NCBI GenBank assembly: GCA_050954505.1
Contig: JBPBPY010000422.1
Location: 1-12,505, forward strand
Direction of reading: 5' to 3'
Origin: JAQGMO01 sp050954505
Lineage (GTDB): Bacteria; Pseudomonadota; Gammaproteobacteria; Burkholderiales; Burkholderiaceae_D
Length of the DNA: 12,505 nucleotides
Shown: in pieces, positions 5,305 through 12,505 of the stretch
Numbering within the stretch: position 1 is the stretch's first letter
Layout: every line of letters starts with the position of its first letter
Made by a program: the position numbers and the translations under genes
The notes under the pieces: model-generated
Told to the model about the DNA's origin: nothing
Databases searched by the model: none
The model's input: the letters and a program-made list of their open reading frames with translations, nothing else

Positions 5305-5973
5305 TTGCTGGCAAGTCTGTTGCTGATGGCCGGTTCACTGTCACTGTCCGGCTGCGGTGGCAGCAGCCATGATGGTGGCCCGACGCTGGCCAGCCTGAGC
5401 GGTACCGACGGCTCCGGCGCGACCCCGCCTGCAGATGGCGATACTGGAACAACCCCGCCGGCCGAGACCGTGGTATTCCAGCAAGCCAGCTGTCCGGAAC
5501 ATGTGCGAAAAATTACCATTTTCGAAAGCAGTCTGGCGAATCTGTCGATGCAGATTGGCGCATCGGACTTGAGCTATCTGACCGTTCATGCCGGTGCCAA
5601 TGGCATCAGCAATCTGACGGCCTGTCTGGTCACGCCAGCCGATGCAGGGTATGTTCCGCCACCGGCAGACGTGGTGACCTTGCTTGGCGACGGCAGTACG
5701 GCAACCGCCTTGCATCTGATTATCAATGGCGACATCGACAAGCTCAGCAGCATTGCGGTATCGCTGGCAAAGAAAGTCGATGTCGACATGACCTTCGCCG
5801 AGGCCTCCGCGTACAAGATCGTCGCTTACGTGCAGAATGAAAAAGGTCTCTGGGAACGCAGCATCCTGGAAACCGGCGTCGACTTCAACGAGACAGATCC
5901 ATTGGTCAAAGGCAGTGTGTTACGGTACAGCGCCCTGGTTGGCAGGGTCGGTTACTACACGCTGGAAAATTGA
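5305..5973 (+). CDS. Putative lipoprotein, 5' end frameshifted at an A7 run (true start probably 5279)
   Basis: The open frame from TTG 5305 encodes 222 residues. It has a hydrophobic stretch, lipobox LSGC (Cys17 in this numbering), a Gly/Ser/Thr/Pro linker (18-54), and a polar domain with Cys63 and Cys107 that matches no family I recognise. TTG 5305 has no ribosome site. The strong AGGAAGGA (5268-5275) instead serves ATG 5279, which begins MKK. That frame stops after 15 codons because the run after it has seven A's. With eight A's it would read MKKNLISST and continue into this frame, giving a perfect 231-residue lipoprotein with Cys26. The rest of the frame is intact. This suggests a sequencing or assembly error, a recent mutation, slippage-dependent expression or phase variation. 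The gene is divergent from the other lipoprotein gene and convergent with the radical SAM gene (23 bp between stops). Confidence 0.72.
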   Translation: MLASLLLMAGSLSLSGCGGSSHDGGPTLASLSGTDGSGATPPADGDTGTTPPAETVVFQQASCPEHVRKITIFESSLANLSMQIGASDLSYLTVHAGANGISNLTACLVTPADAGYVPPPADVVTLLGDGSTATALHLIINGDIDKLSSIAVSLAKKVDVDMTFAEASAYKIVAYVQNEKGLWERSILETGVDFNETDPLVKGSVLRYSALVGRVGYYTLEN

Positions 5974-5996
5974 TCTTGTAGCACGGTCGCCAGCCG

Positions 5997-7151
5997 TCAA
6001 AACAATTCAAACTGCGCGCCAGCCCTGCCCAGACGTTGAGGCTTGCTGGCGCGTTGCCCTGGCAGCCCTGCCGGGCGCATGAACTGTGAACAATCGAGCT
6101 TGCCGAACCGCTTGCCGCGGCCGAACAAACCGAGCCGGCTGGCAGCTTTTTCAAAACGCTGCCGCAGCATTTGCGCCCACACGCCTTCGCCGCGCATGCG
6201 GGTGCCGAAGTTGGCATCATAGTCCTTGCCACCTCGCATTTCCCTGATGCGATTCATGACGCGCGCTGCACGCTCGGGATAATGTGCCTGCAGCCATTGC
6301 TGGAACAGCGGGTTGACTTCCCACGGCAGACGCAGAACGATGTAGCTGGCGCTAACGGCGCCCGCTTCGGCAACGGCTTCCAGCACGCGTTCAAGCTCCG
6401 GCTCGGTGATGAACGGGATGACCGGCGCAATGCTGACGCCAACCGGAATGCCGGCATCGGTGAGTTCACGAATGGTGCGCAGCCGCCGGGCTGGTGTTGC
6501 TGCACGTGGCTCCAGGGTGCGTGCCAGCACCGGATCAAGCGTGGTGATGGTGATGGCCGCGGCAGCCTGACGCTTTGCCGCCATGGCGGCGAGGATGTCG
6601 ATATCGCGTTCGATCAGCGACGACTTGGTGATCAGCGCCACTGGCTGGCCACAGTCCTGCATGACTTCAAGGATGCGGCGTGTCAAGCCAAGCTTGCGTT
6701 CGCAAGGCTGGTAGGCGTCGGTGTTCATGCCCAGTGCGATCGGCTCCGGCACGTAGGATGGCTTGGCCAATTCTGCGCGCAGCAATGCCGGTGCATTCAT
6801 CTTGGCGAAAATTTTGCTCTCGAAGTCCAGGCCCGGCGACAGGCCCAGATAACTGTGGGTTGGCCGGGCAAAGCAATAAATGCAGCCGTGTTCGCATCCG
6901 CGATAGGGATTCATCGAAATGCCGAACGGGATATCGGGCGAGACATTTCGGCTGAGAATGCTTTTCGCTTGTTCTTCGATCACCGTGGTTTTCGTCACGA
7001 TGATCGCTTGACCGCCGTCGTCGCCGACATCCCAGCCGTCATGGAACATCTCGCGAGCATTGGCTTCGTGCCTGCCCTGCAGGTTCGACACCGCGCCGCG
7101 TCCTTTGACGGATTTCAGGAACTGTACACTGATCGGTTCACCACTTGCCAT
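5997..7151 (-). CDS. PA0069-type radical SAM protein (spore photoproduct lyase-like), SOS-controlled
   Basis: This 384-residue cytoplasmic protein belongs to the radical SAM superfamily. The cluster-binding motif is CEHGCIYC (Cys86, Cys90, Cys93), just after the group-typical ISMNPYRG and followed by FARPTHSYLG. Such a site binds a [4Fe-4S] cluster and cleaves S-adenosylmethionine to make a 5'-deoxyadenosyl radical. Further group features are GMNTDAYQPCERKLGLTR (about 140-157), ITKSSLIERD (about 175-184) and ITTLDP (about 203-208). The overall pattern matches COG1533/SplB-like proteins, often annotated as PA0069 family. The ATG at 7151 has GAGG (7160-7157) at a 5-base spacing. The promoter carries a consensus LexA box, so induction by DNA damage is expected. 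A repair role is plausible, but the substrate is not known and a photoproduct lyase activity should not be assumed. It is divergent from the two-component operon. Confidence 0.92.
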   Translation of the reverse strand: MASGEPISVQFLKSVKGRGAVSNLQGRHEANAREMFHDGWDVGDDGGQAIIVTKTTVIEEQAKSILSRNVSPDIPFGISMNPYRGCEHGCIYCFARPTHSYLGLSPGLDFESKIFAKMNAPALLRAELAKPSYVPEPIALGMNTDAYQPCERKLGLTRRILEVMQDCGQPVALITKSSLIERDIDILAAMAAKRQAAAAITITTLDPVLARTLEPRAATPARRLRTIRELTDAGIPVGVSIAPVIPFITEPELERVLEAVAEAGAVSASYIVLRLPWEVNPLFQQWLQAHYPERAARVMNRIREMRGGKDYDANFGTRMRGEGVWAQMLRQRFEKAASRLGLFGRGKRFGKLDCSQFMRPAGLPGQRASKPQRLGRAGAQFELF

Positions 7152-7165
7152 GCCAGCCTCGCAGA

Positions 7166-7185
7166 TACTGTATGAATGTACAGTA
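7166..7185 (-). promoter_or_regulatory. LexA (SOS) box
   Basis: TACTGTATGAATGTACAGTA fits the proteobacterial LexA consensus TACTG-N10-CAGTA, with CTGT-N8-ACAG at its core. The symmetry extends one base outward on the left and two on the right, giving 9-bp perfect arms over 7164-7187. It ends 15 bases before the ATG of the radical SAM gene and covers that gene's predicted transcription start, an ideal place for repression. The two-component operon on the other side starts 180 bp away, so its control by this site is less likely. Confidence 0.9.
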
Positions 7186-7213
7186 TCTTAGTACGGCTGG
7201 AAATTTCGTGCAA
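7185..7213 (-). promoter_or_regulatory. Promoter of the radical SAM gene
   Basis: On the minus strand TTGCAC (7213-7208) and TAAGAT (7190-7185) are separated by exactly 17 bases, a good sigma-70 type promoter. The -10 touches the LexA box, and transcription would start near 7178, inside it. Confidence 0.65.
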
Positions 7214-7364
7214 GATTGCGCTCTGCGTCCCGATGCAGCCCCGCCATGCATTGCCGTGTGGTGGTTTTGGCTCCCCGGGGCGGACCTGGTCGGTTGCTCC
7301 CTGTTTCCTTGTACAGCGATCGCATGGATTACACTGTGCGTTCACCCACCCCCGATTTTATGCA

Positions 7365-8027
7365 ATGCGCTTGCTGTTGATTGAAGACGATTTGATGATC
7401 GGCGCAAGCGTCTGCCAGGGCTTGCGCCAGGACGGTTTCACTGTCGACTGGGTGCAGGATGGCAAAAGCGGCGAACGCGCGCTGGAGACCGATGGCTTTG
7501 ACCTGGTGCTGCTCGACCTGGGTTTGCCGCACAAGGACGGCGTCGAGGTACTCAAGTCCGTGCGCAAAAAAGGCAATGCCATACCGGTGCTCATTACAAC
7601 TGCGAGGGATGCGGTTGCCGACCGCGTGCTGGGTTTGAATGCCGGCGCTGACGATTACCTGCTCAAGCCCTACGACCTGGAAGAACTGGTGGCCCGTATT
7701 CATGCCTTGCTGCGCCGGCGCGCTGGCCGCGCCGACAGCATGATCCGGCACGGCGAACTGTGCTTGAATCTCGACAGCAGGGTGGTGACACTGCGCGGCT
7801 TGCCAGTGGCCTTGTCGGCGCGCGAATTCACGCTGCTCGAAGTCTTGCTGGACCGGCCTGGCGTGGTGCTGTCAGTCGCGCAACTGGAAGAAAAATTGTA
7901 TGGCTGGAACGAAGAAGTGGGCAGCAATACCATCGAAGTCTACATCCATGCCCTGCGCAAGAAATTGGGCGCCGAGCTCATTCGCAATGTGCGCGGGGTT
8001 GGCTACATGATTGCCAGGACTGCATGA
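7365..8027 (+). CDS. OmpR/PhoB-family response regulator (QseB/PmrA-like)
   Basis: This 220-residue DNA-binding regulator is the output half of a two-component system. The receiver domain (1-115) shows the acidic pair Asp8-Asp9, phospho-acceptor Asp51 in LLDLGLP, Thr78/79 in LITTARD and Lys101 in LLKPYD. A winged-helix effector domain follows (about 127-218), with LSAREFTLLEVLL and NTIEVYIHALRKKLG recognition-helix sequence. It most resembles the QseB/PmrA/TctD group, but orthology is not proven. ATG 7365 is chosen because MRLLLIEDD is the canonical receiver start; upstream in-frame codons add non-domain residues. There is no clear ribosome site, and an out-of-frame ATG lies 5 bases upstream. 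The stop overlaps the kinase start in ATGA, implying an operon with coupled translation. A likely target is the htrA gene downstream, which has a PmrA-type box. Confidence 0.93.
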   Translation: MRLLLIEDDLMIGASVCQGLRQDGFTVDWVQDGKSGERALETDGFDLVLLDLGLPHKDGVEVLKSVRKKGNAIPVLITTARDAVADRVLGLNAGADDYLLKPYDLEELVARIHALLRRRAGRADSMIRHGELCLNLDSRVVTLRGLPVALSAREFTLLEVLLDRPGVVLSVAQLEEKLYGWNEEVGSNTIEVYIHALRKKLGAELIRNVRGVGYMIARTA

Positions 8028-9412
8028 ACCGGCATGAAGAACATGGCGCGCAAGGCCTGCTGCCCGATGGCCGCGTGCCACCGCGCTCGCTGCGCACCAC
8101 CTTGCTGGTATGGCTATGCGCCGCACTGGCGGCGGGTCTGCTGGCCGCTGGCGTGTTCGTGTACCGGCAATCGCTGGCGCAGGCCAACGAAATCTTCGAC
8201 TATCAAATGGCGCAATTGTCTGCCTCGCTACCCAATGCACCATTTGCACCATTGCCTGAGGGCAGCCAATTCGAGCGGCAGACGGGCGGCCAGCGCGATA
8301 TCGTGATCCAGATCTGGGACGGGCGCGGTTTGCGCATCTACCGTTCCCATGCACACAGCGATCTGCCGCAGCGCGCTGAACTGGGGTTTGCCAACATTCG
8401 TACGCCCGAAGGCATGTTCCGCGTCTACAGCGCCCAGCAGGGCGGCACCATCGTCCAGGTTGCGCAGCCGCTCTCGGCACGCAGCGCACTGGCAACCGGC
8501 ATGGCAGCCAAGACCGTACTGCCGCTGTTGCTGCTGTTCCCCTTTCTTGGCGTTGTCATCTGGCTGACAGTCGGGCGCGGGCTGGCGCCGGTGCGGCGGC
8601 TGGCAACCGACGTCCAGTTGCGCGACGCGGGCAGCCTGGCGCCGGTCGCCGTGGCCGGCCTGCCGCTGGAAATCCTGCCGCTGACCACCGCCCTGAATGA
8701 TTTGCTCGAACGCCTGGGACAGGCCATCGCCGTCCAGCGCAATTTTGTCGCCGATGCGGCGCATGAGCTGCGCACACCGCTGACGGCACTGAAGTTGCAG
8801 ATCCAGCTGGCCGAGCGCGCCGGTAGCGAGGCCGAGCGCCGGCGTGCATTTGCCGAACTGGAGCGCGGCTTTTCGCGTGCCATGCATCTGGTGCAGCAAC
8901 TGCTGACGCTGGCGCGCCAGGAGCCCGGCGCTTCGGTCGCGGTAGTGGCTAGCGTTGACTTGCTGCAGCTGGCGCGCAGCGTCGTTGCCGACCATGCCGG
9001 CATGGCGGCAGCGCGCGGCATCGACCTGGGCCTGGGCGCCGAAATCGCGCCGCAGCCGGTGGTCGTCGAAGGGGATGCCGGGGCCTTGCGTATCCTGCTT
9101 GGCAACTTGGTCGACAACGCAATTGCCTACACACCCCCGCAGGGGCGCATTGACGTCCTGGTTGACACAGCTGGCGATGCCCCTTTCATGGCGGTGCAGG
9201 ATAGTGGACCGGGCATTCCGGCGCAAGAGCTGGCGCGCGTGTTCGACCGTTTTCACCGCGTGCACGGAACTGCTGCCAACGGCAGCGGCCTGGGCCTGGC
9301 AATTGCGCGCCAGGTGGCGCAGGCGCATGGTGCCAGCATCAGGCTGGAAAATACCACGCCCGGCCTGCGCGCAACGGTTGCGTTTGCAGCCGGCAGGAAG
9401 ACAGGTTCCTGA
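8024..9412 (+). CDS. Membrane sensor histidine kinase (QseC/PmrB-like)
   Basis: This 462-residue kinase is the partner of the preceding regulator. Order of parts: short cytoplasmic N terminus; membrane segment about 25-47; periplasmic sensor about 48-160 of the QseC-like type (DIVIQIWDGRGLRIYRS at 92-108); second membrane segment about 164-183; HAMP-like linker to about 235; HisKA with the phosphorylated His247 in DAAHELRTPLTALK; and HATPase with N box NLVDNAIAYTP (361-371), G1 DSGPGIP (393-399), F box VFDRFHR and G2 GSGLGLAI (420-427). All catalytic motifs are present, so it should be an active autokinase and phosphotransferase. The ATG overlaps the regulator stop by 4 bases and AGGA (8016-8019) lies just upstream. 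The long frame reading further upstream overlaps the regulator and is not the true start. The stimulus cannot be read from the sequence; the periplasmic domain has no obvious acidic metal-binding motif. Confidence 0.93.
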   Translation: MNRHEEHGAQGLLPDGRVPPRSLRTTLLVWLCAALAAGLLAAGVFVYRQSLAQANEIFDYQMAQLSASLPNAPFAPLPEGSQFERQTGGQRDIVIQIWDGRGLRIYRSHAHSDLPQRAELGFANIRTPEGMFRVYSAQQGGTIVQVAQPLSARSALATGMAAKTVLPLLLLFPFLGVVIWLTVGRGLAPVRRLATDVQLRDAGSLAPVAVAGLPLEILPLTTALNDLLERLGQAIAVQRNFVADAAHELRTPLTALKLQIQLAERAGSEAERRRAFAELERGFSRAMHLVQQLLTLARQEPGASVAVVASVDLLQLARSVVADHAGMAAARGIDLGLGAEIAPQPVVVEGDAGALRILLGNLVDNAIAYTPPQGRIDVLVDTAGDAPFMAVQDSGPGIPAQELARVFDRFHRVHGTAANGSGLGLAIARQVAQAHGASIRLENTTPGLRATVAFAAGRKTGS

Positions 9413-9560
9413 TCTGCTGGCCCCGATGGCAATCGATGCAGTACAACGAGGATGCTCCGCCAGTTGAATTTGCGCGATTGTCCGACAGGGGGCAAGGAAG
9501 GGGCTGGCGTCCCTGCGTGAATCGACGCTGGTTCGTTCCGGTTCGACCATGCGCAGCCGG

Positions 9561-9577
9561 CTTAAGTCTGGTTTAAG
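9561..9577 (+). promoter_or_regulatory. PmrA/QseB-type direct-repeat operator upstream of htrA
   Basis: CTTAAG (9561-9566), five bases, then TTTAAG (9572-9577) matches the PmrA/BasR box pattern (C/T)TTAA(G/T)-N5-(C/T)TTAA(G/T), with the 11-base half-site period expected for tandem OmpR-family dimers. A -10-like TACGAT (9588-9593) follows. The hexamer at the matching -35 position (AGTCTG) is poor and lies within the box, as in activator-dependent promoters. The box is 79 bases before the htrA start and directly after the two-component genes. Confidence 0.6.
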
Positions 9578-9655
9578 TTTGTGACGTTACGATGTGCTCC
9601 ATGTTGCGGGTAAGCTCGCCGGCAGCGCCGGTTCAACCATCTCTGGAGCATGTTC

Positions 9656-11200
9656 ATGAAACGTATCGGATTCGTTCGCACTGCCGTTGCCGCTGCCATC
9701 GTCGCAGCCTCGGCTGGCAGCTATGCGCACTTCATCAAGACAGGCGCGGGCAACGGCGGCGCCATTGCAGTGCCGGCGATTGCCCTGTCAACGACGCCAG
9801 CCGCGCCAGCCAGTCCGGCGACCACGGCCGGCACTGCACCGGCAATGCCGGCGCAGGCGGCCAACGTTGTCACCGGACTGGCCAGTGCCACTGACTTTTC
9901 CGGCATCGTCGACCGCTACGGACCGGCCGTGGTCAACATCAGCGTACTGGGCAAGGCCCATCGTGCGGCTGCGGGTGAATCGGCCCAGCTCGACCCTGCC
10001 GACCCATTGTCGGAATTCCTGCGCCGCTTTGGCCAGATGCCCGGTCAGCAGCCGCACGGCCAGCGCAATACGCCACTGATGCGTGGCCAGGGTTCGGGTT
10101 TCGTCATCAGCGCTGATGGCGTGATCCTCACCAATGCCCATGTGGTCGAAGGCGCCGATGAAATGACCGTGAAGCTGACCGACCGGCGTGAGTTCAAGGC
10201 CAAGGTGCTGGGGGTGGACAAGCAGACCGATATCGCCGTCATCCGTATCGACGCCAGGAATTTGCCGGTGGTGAAATTCGGCGATCCCGCTGCAGCCAAG
10301 GTCGGTGAACCAGTGCTGGCAATCGGTTCGCCATATGGATTCGAGAACACGGCCACGGCCGGCATCATCAGCGCCAAGTCGCGTTCGCTGCCTGACGATA
10401 CCTATGTGCCGTTCATCCAGACCGATGTAGCGGTCAACCCCGGCAATTCCGGCGGGCCGCTGTTCAACCTGCGCGGTGAAGTCATCGGCATCAATTCGCA
10501 GATCTACAGCCAGACCGGTGGTTACCAGGGCTTGTCGTTTGCCATTCCAATCAACGTGGCCACCCGTATCAAGGATGAGCTGGTACAAAACGGCAAGGTC
10601 AGCCGCGGCCGCATCGGTGTCTCGGTGCAGGAAATCACCCAGGCGCTGAGCGAGTCGTTCGGTTTGAAGGATTTGCGCGGGGCGCTGGTCAGCGAAGTGG
10701 AAAAGGATGGGCCCGCAGCGCGCGCCGGCTTGAAGTCCGGCGACGTGATCGTCAAGCTCGATGGACAAGCGGTGGCATCGTCTTCGGATCTGCCTTCGCT
10801 GGTGGCCAGCATCAAGCCGGGATCAGCGGCCAGAATCGAGGTGCTGCGCAATGGTGAATCCAGAAGTTTCACCGTCACCATTGGCAAGATGAAGGACGCC
10901 AGCCTGGCTGCTGCCAGCGATGGTGCGCGTGAACAGGGGCGTCTGGGACTGGCAGTGCGGCCGCTGGAAAAACAGGAGTCGGGCCAGCTTGGCGTGAGCG
11001 GCGGCTTGCTGGTTGAAGATGCGGGCGGACCTGCAGCACGCTCGGGCATTCAACCGGGCGACGTGATCCTGTCGATGAACGGCGTCAGCGTCAACAGCGC
11101 AGAGCAATTGAAGGCACTGGCCAGCAAGGCGGGCAAACACGTGGCACTGCTGGTGCAACGTGATGCGGCCAAGATCTTCATTCCCATCGACTTTGGTTGA
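9656..11200 (+). CDS. htrA: HtrA/DegP-family periplasmic serine protease (Do type, two PDZ domains)
   Basis: This 514-residue Do-type protease and chaperone degrades or refolds damaged envelope proteins in the periplasm. An N-terminal export signal (about 1-24, possible cleavage after SYA) precedes an unusually long Ala/Pro/Thr-rich linker (about 35-75). The trypsin-like domain has the complete catalytic triad: His162 in LTNAHVV, Asp192 in TDIAVI, and Ser265 in NPGNSGGPLF. PDZ1 spans about 318-410 (GRIGVSVQEI, then GPAARAGLKSGDVIVKLDG) and PDZ2 about 428-510 (GRLGLAVRPL, then GPAARSGIQPGDVILSMNG). ATG 9656 is preferred because GGAG (9645-9648) is 7 bases away; ATG 9650 is only one base from it. 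It follows the kinase gene by 243 bp with its own predicted promoter, so it is probably co-regulated rather than simply co-transcribed. Whether it corresponds to DegP, DegQ or MucD cannot be settled here. Confidence 0.95.
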   Translation: MKRIGFVRTAVAAAIVAASAGSYAHFIKTGAGNGGAIAVPAIALSTTPAAPASPATTAGTAPAMPAQAANVVTGLASATDFSGIVDRYGPAVVNISVLGKAHRAAAGESAQLDPADPLSEFLRRFGQMPGQQPHGQRNTPLMRGQGSGFVISADGVILTNAHVVEGADEMTVKLTDRREFKAKVLGVDKQTDIAVIRIDARNLPVVKFGDPAAAKVGEPVLAIGSPYGFENTATAGIISAKSRSLPDDTYVPFIQTDVAVNPGNSGGPLFNLRGEVIGINSQIYSQTGGYQGLSFAIPINVATRIKDELVQNGKVSRGRIGVSVQEITQALSESFGLKDLRGALVSEVEKDGPAARAGLKSGDVIVKLDGQAVASSSDLPSLVASIKPGSAARIEVLRNGESRSFTVTIGKMKDASLAAASDGAREQGRLGLAVRPLEKQESGQLGVSGGLLVEDAGGPAARSGIQPGDVILSMNGVSVNSAEQLKALASKAGKHVALLVQRDAAKIFIPIDFG

Positions 11201-11272
11201 TTAAAGACTGCTGCCTGCGCCAGTGTCATTGCCAGTGCCAGCGCCAGCATTCGGCCGTGCACGACCAGCGCA

Positions 11273-12505
11273 TCAAGGTGCGGCAGGATCAAGCAGATCG
11301 AGCCGGGGCTTTCCCCATTGCGCAATGTGTGGTGAACACAGCCGCTCCTTGAAATCTTCGAAACGCAAGGTCGAAAAATTCTGGCGCAGGCCGTTGTCGA
11401 AACGCGCGTCGCTGGCCTGGTCCGGTTCCAATACCGGCATGCGGGCAAAACGCATCCAGGCAGCGAAGTGGCAGTTTTCCTGGTCCAGCCGGCGCAGACG
11501 CGCCAGGCTGCCTTGTTGGGTAGCCTGCAGGACGATGGCGGCTGAATCCCTGGTCAGCGGCTTTTGCGCCGCGTCGTCGATCAGCGCTGCGGGGCAGGCT
11601 GCCACCGGCATCAAGGAAGGCAGCAGGCTCAGGATGCCGCGCTGCAGGCGGTAGCTCCCGGCCCGCTCGTTTTTGGCTACCGAAACGAACGACCAGCATG
11701 CCGGGTTGCTGGGAAACGCCGACATGGCCGCATCGAGGAACTGGCTGCCGGGATCGCTGGCCAGCGATGCGCGCTGCACTGCCAGGCGTGCGGCATGGGA
11801 TGCGCCGGTCTGGATGGCGATGAAACTGCCGAGCGTCACGAATGCTGCCAGCAGGCCTGCGAGCGCACGTGTGCCGCTGGCCTGGCGCACCTTGTATTGC
11901 AGTGCGGCCAGCCCGGCGCTAAGCGCCAGCAGCCAGACCAGCGAATACCACGACAGGAACCCTTTGACTGTAAAGAACACCGGCACGAAAAGCAGCAGTG
12001 CAAGCAGGGCAGTGCGCACTGCGGGGCGCCGCACCATCATTGCCAGCGGGACGCCAAAGCCGATCCAGAACATCGGTTCGAGAATGAAGATCGTGTCGCC
12101 GTACAGCCAGCGCGCATCGAAGGGATACAGCGGATGCAGGCCATAGGAATTGAGCAGGTCCATTGCCAGGTGCAAAACAAAGCCGATGGTGACGGACAAG
12201 GCCAGGCCCAGGCGAGCTGGCTTGCTGGCCCGCAGCAGGCCTCGCGCACTGGGCCACAACAGCCAGAGCAACGCGCACAGCAGCAAAGCCTGCGGGATTG
12301 CATACAGCAGCGTGTGGGTATGCCCGCGATGGTTGAGCAGGTAACCCAGCGGCGCCGGCAGCAAGCCGGTGGTGATCAAATCGAGATCGGGGAAGTTGCT
12401 GGCCAACGCACACGACACCAGCAAAAGGCGGTGCCGCATGGCGTGGGCCGCATGATCAAGTTCGGCGGGCAGGCAGCGATGCAGCAGTTCGCCCGCGGCG
12501 AGGCC
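11273..12505 (-). CDS. Membrane-bound metal-dependent hydrolase, DUF457/YbcI-YdjM type (N terminus beyond window)
   Basis: The frame is open from the right window edge to a TGA at 11275-11273, giving 410 visible residues. The first visible residues, GLAAGELLHRCLP, still lie in the family's N-terminal region, so the ATG at 12439 is internal and the true start is outside. Family motifs are SNFPDLDLI, the metal-site-like NHRGHTHTLLYA, and HLAMDLLNSYGLHPLYPFDARW. Several membrane segments follow, then a soluble C-terminal domain of roughly 180 residues ending in LDLLDPAAP. Members sit in the inner membrane and are predicted from conserved His/Asp to be metal-dependent hydrolases; substrates are unknown. 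E. coli YdjM of this group is LexA-regulated, but the promoter is not visible here. The gene converges on htrA with 72 bp between stops and no clear terminator hairpin. Confidence 0.9.
   Translation of the reverse strand, partial: GLAAGELLHRCLPAELDHAAHAMRHRLLLVSCALASNFPDLDLITTGLLPAPLGYLLNHRGHTHTLLYAIPQALLLCALLWLLWPSARGLLRASKPARLGLALSVTIGFVLHLAMDLLNSYGLHPLYPFDARWLYGDTIFILEPMFWIGFGVPLAMMVRRPAVRTALLALLLFVPVFFTVKGFLSWYSLVWLLALSAGLAALQYKVRQASGTRALAGLLAAFVTLGSFIAIQTGASHAARLAVQRASLASDPGSQFLDAAMSAFPSNPACWSFVSVAKNERAGSYRLQRGILSLLPSLMPVAACPAALIDDAAQKPLTRDSAAIVLQATQQGSLARLRRLDQENCHFAAWMRFARMPVLEPDQASDARFDNGLRQNFSTLRFEDFKERLCSPHIAQWGKPRLDLLDPAAP

Noticed and set aside
6171..7175. 334-codon forward frame opposite the radical SAM gene
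   Set aside because: It is a long antisense frame produced by codon bias; the minus strand has the CxxxCxxC radical SAM motif and a firm start.
8228..9550. 440-codon leftward frame opposite the histidine kinase
   Set aside because: It is a high-GC shadow; the plus strand has complete HisKA and HATPase motifs.
11201..11272. Search for a terminator between htrA and the DUF457 gene
   Set aside because: Only GCCAGTG/GCCAG word repetition was seen, with no stem-loop and T run on either strand.
1..12505. CRISPR arrays, insertion sequences, tRNA or rRNA genes, prophage or defence genes
   Set aside because: No regularly spaced repeats, transposase or integrase motifs, cloverleaf-like sequence or rRNA-like sequence were found by eye.

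Overview
This window looks like chromosomal DNA from a betaproteobacterium of the order Burkholderiales, possibly Oxalobacteraceae. That placement is an inference from moderately high GC, codon usage and gene families, not from a marker gene. No rRNA, tRNA, transposon, integrase, CRISPR array or phage gene was seen, and base composition gives no clear sign of recent transfer.

Layout: (1) positions 1-125 hold the Gly/Ser/Thr/Pro-rich tail of a gene entering from the left. (2) 447-974 (-) encodes a hemerythrin-like protein in which one expected iron-ligand histidine appears to be asparagine. (3) 1291-2664 (+) is a CPA1 (NhaP-type) cation:proton antiporter, followed by a 78-residue unknown protein at 2748-2984. 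(4) 3013-3813 (-) is a DUF72 (YecE-like) protein. (5) 3974-4777 (-) and about 5279-5973 (+) are two divergent putative lipoproteins. They share a 500-bp spacer holding an inverted repeat, a direct repeat and a small tandem repeat array. The second gene is out of frame with its obvious start because of one missing A in an A7 run. (6) 5997-7151 (-) is a radical SAM protein of the PA0069 / spore-photoproduct-lyase-like group, with a textbook LexA (SOS) box over its promoter. (7) 7365-8027 and 8024-9412 (+) form an OmpR-class two-component system with a 4-bp ATGA overlap. (8) 9656-11200 (+) is a periplasmic HtrA/DegP-type protease whose upstream region has a near-perfect PmrA-type direct repeat. 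(9) 11273 to the right edge (-) is a DUF457/YbcI-type membrane metal-dependent hydrolase, truncated at its N terminus by the window end.

Most genes fit envelope and stress functions: ion and pH homeostasis, iron or NO/O2 chemistry, SOS-linked repair, envelope sensing and periplasmic protein quality control. The best functional link is sensor kinase to response regulator to CTTAAG-N5-TTTAAG box to protease, which suggests the two-component system controls the neighbouring htrA gene. The best regulatory call is the LexA box at 7166-7185. The most striking anomaly is the frameshifted lipoprotein start at 5279-5305. No wholly new multi-gene system could be established from the sequence.
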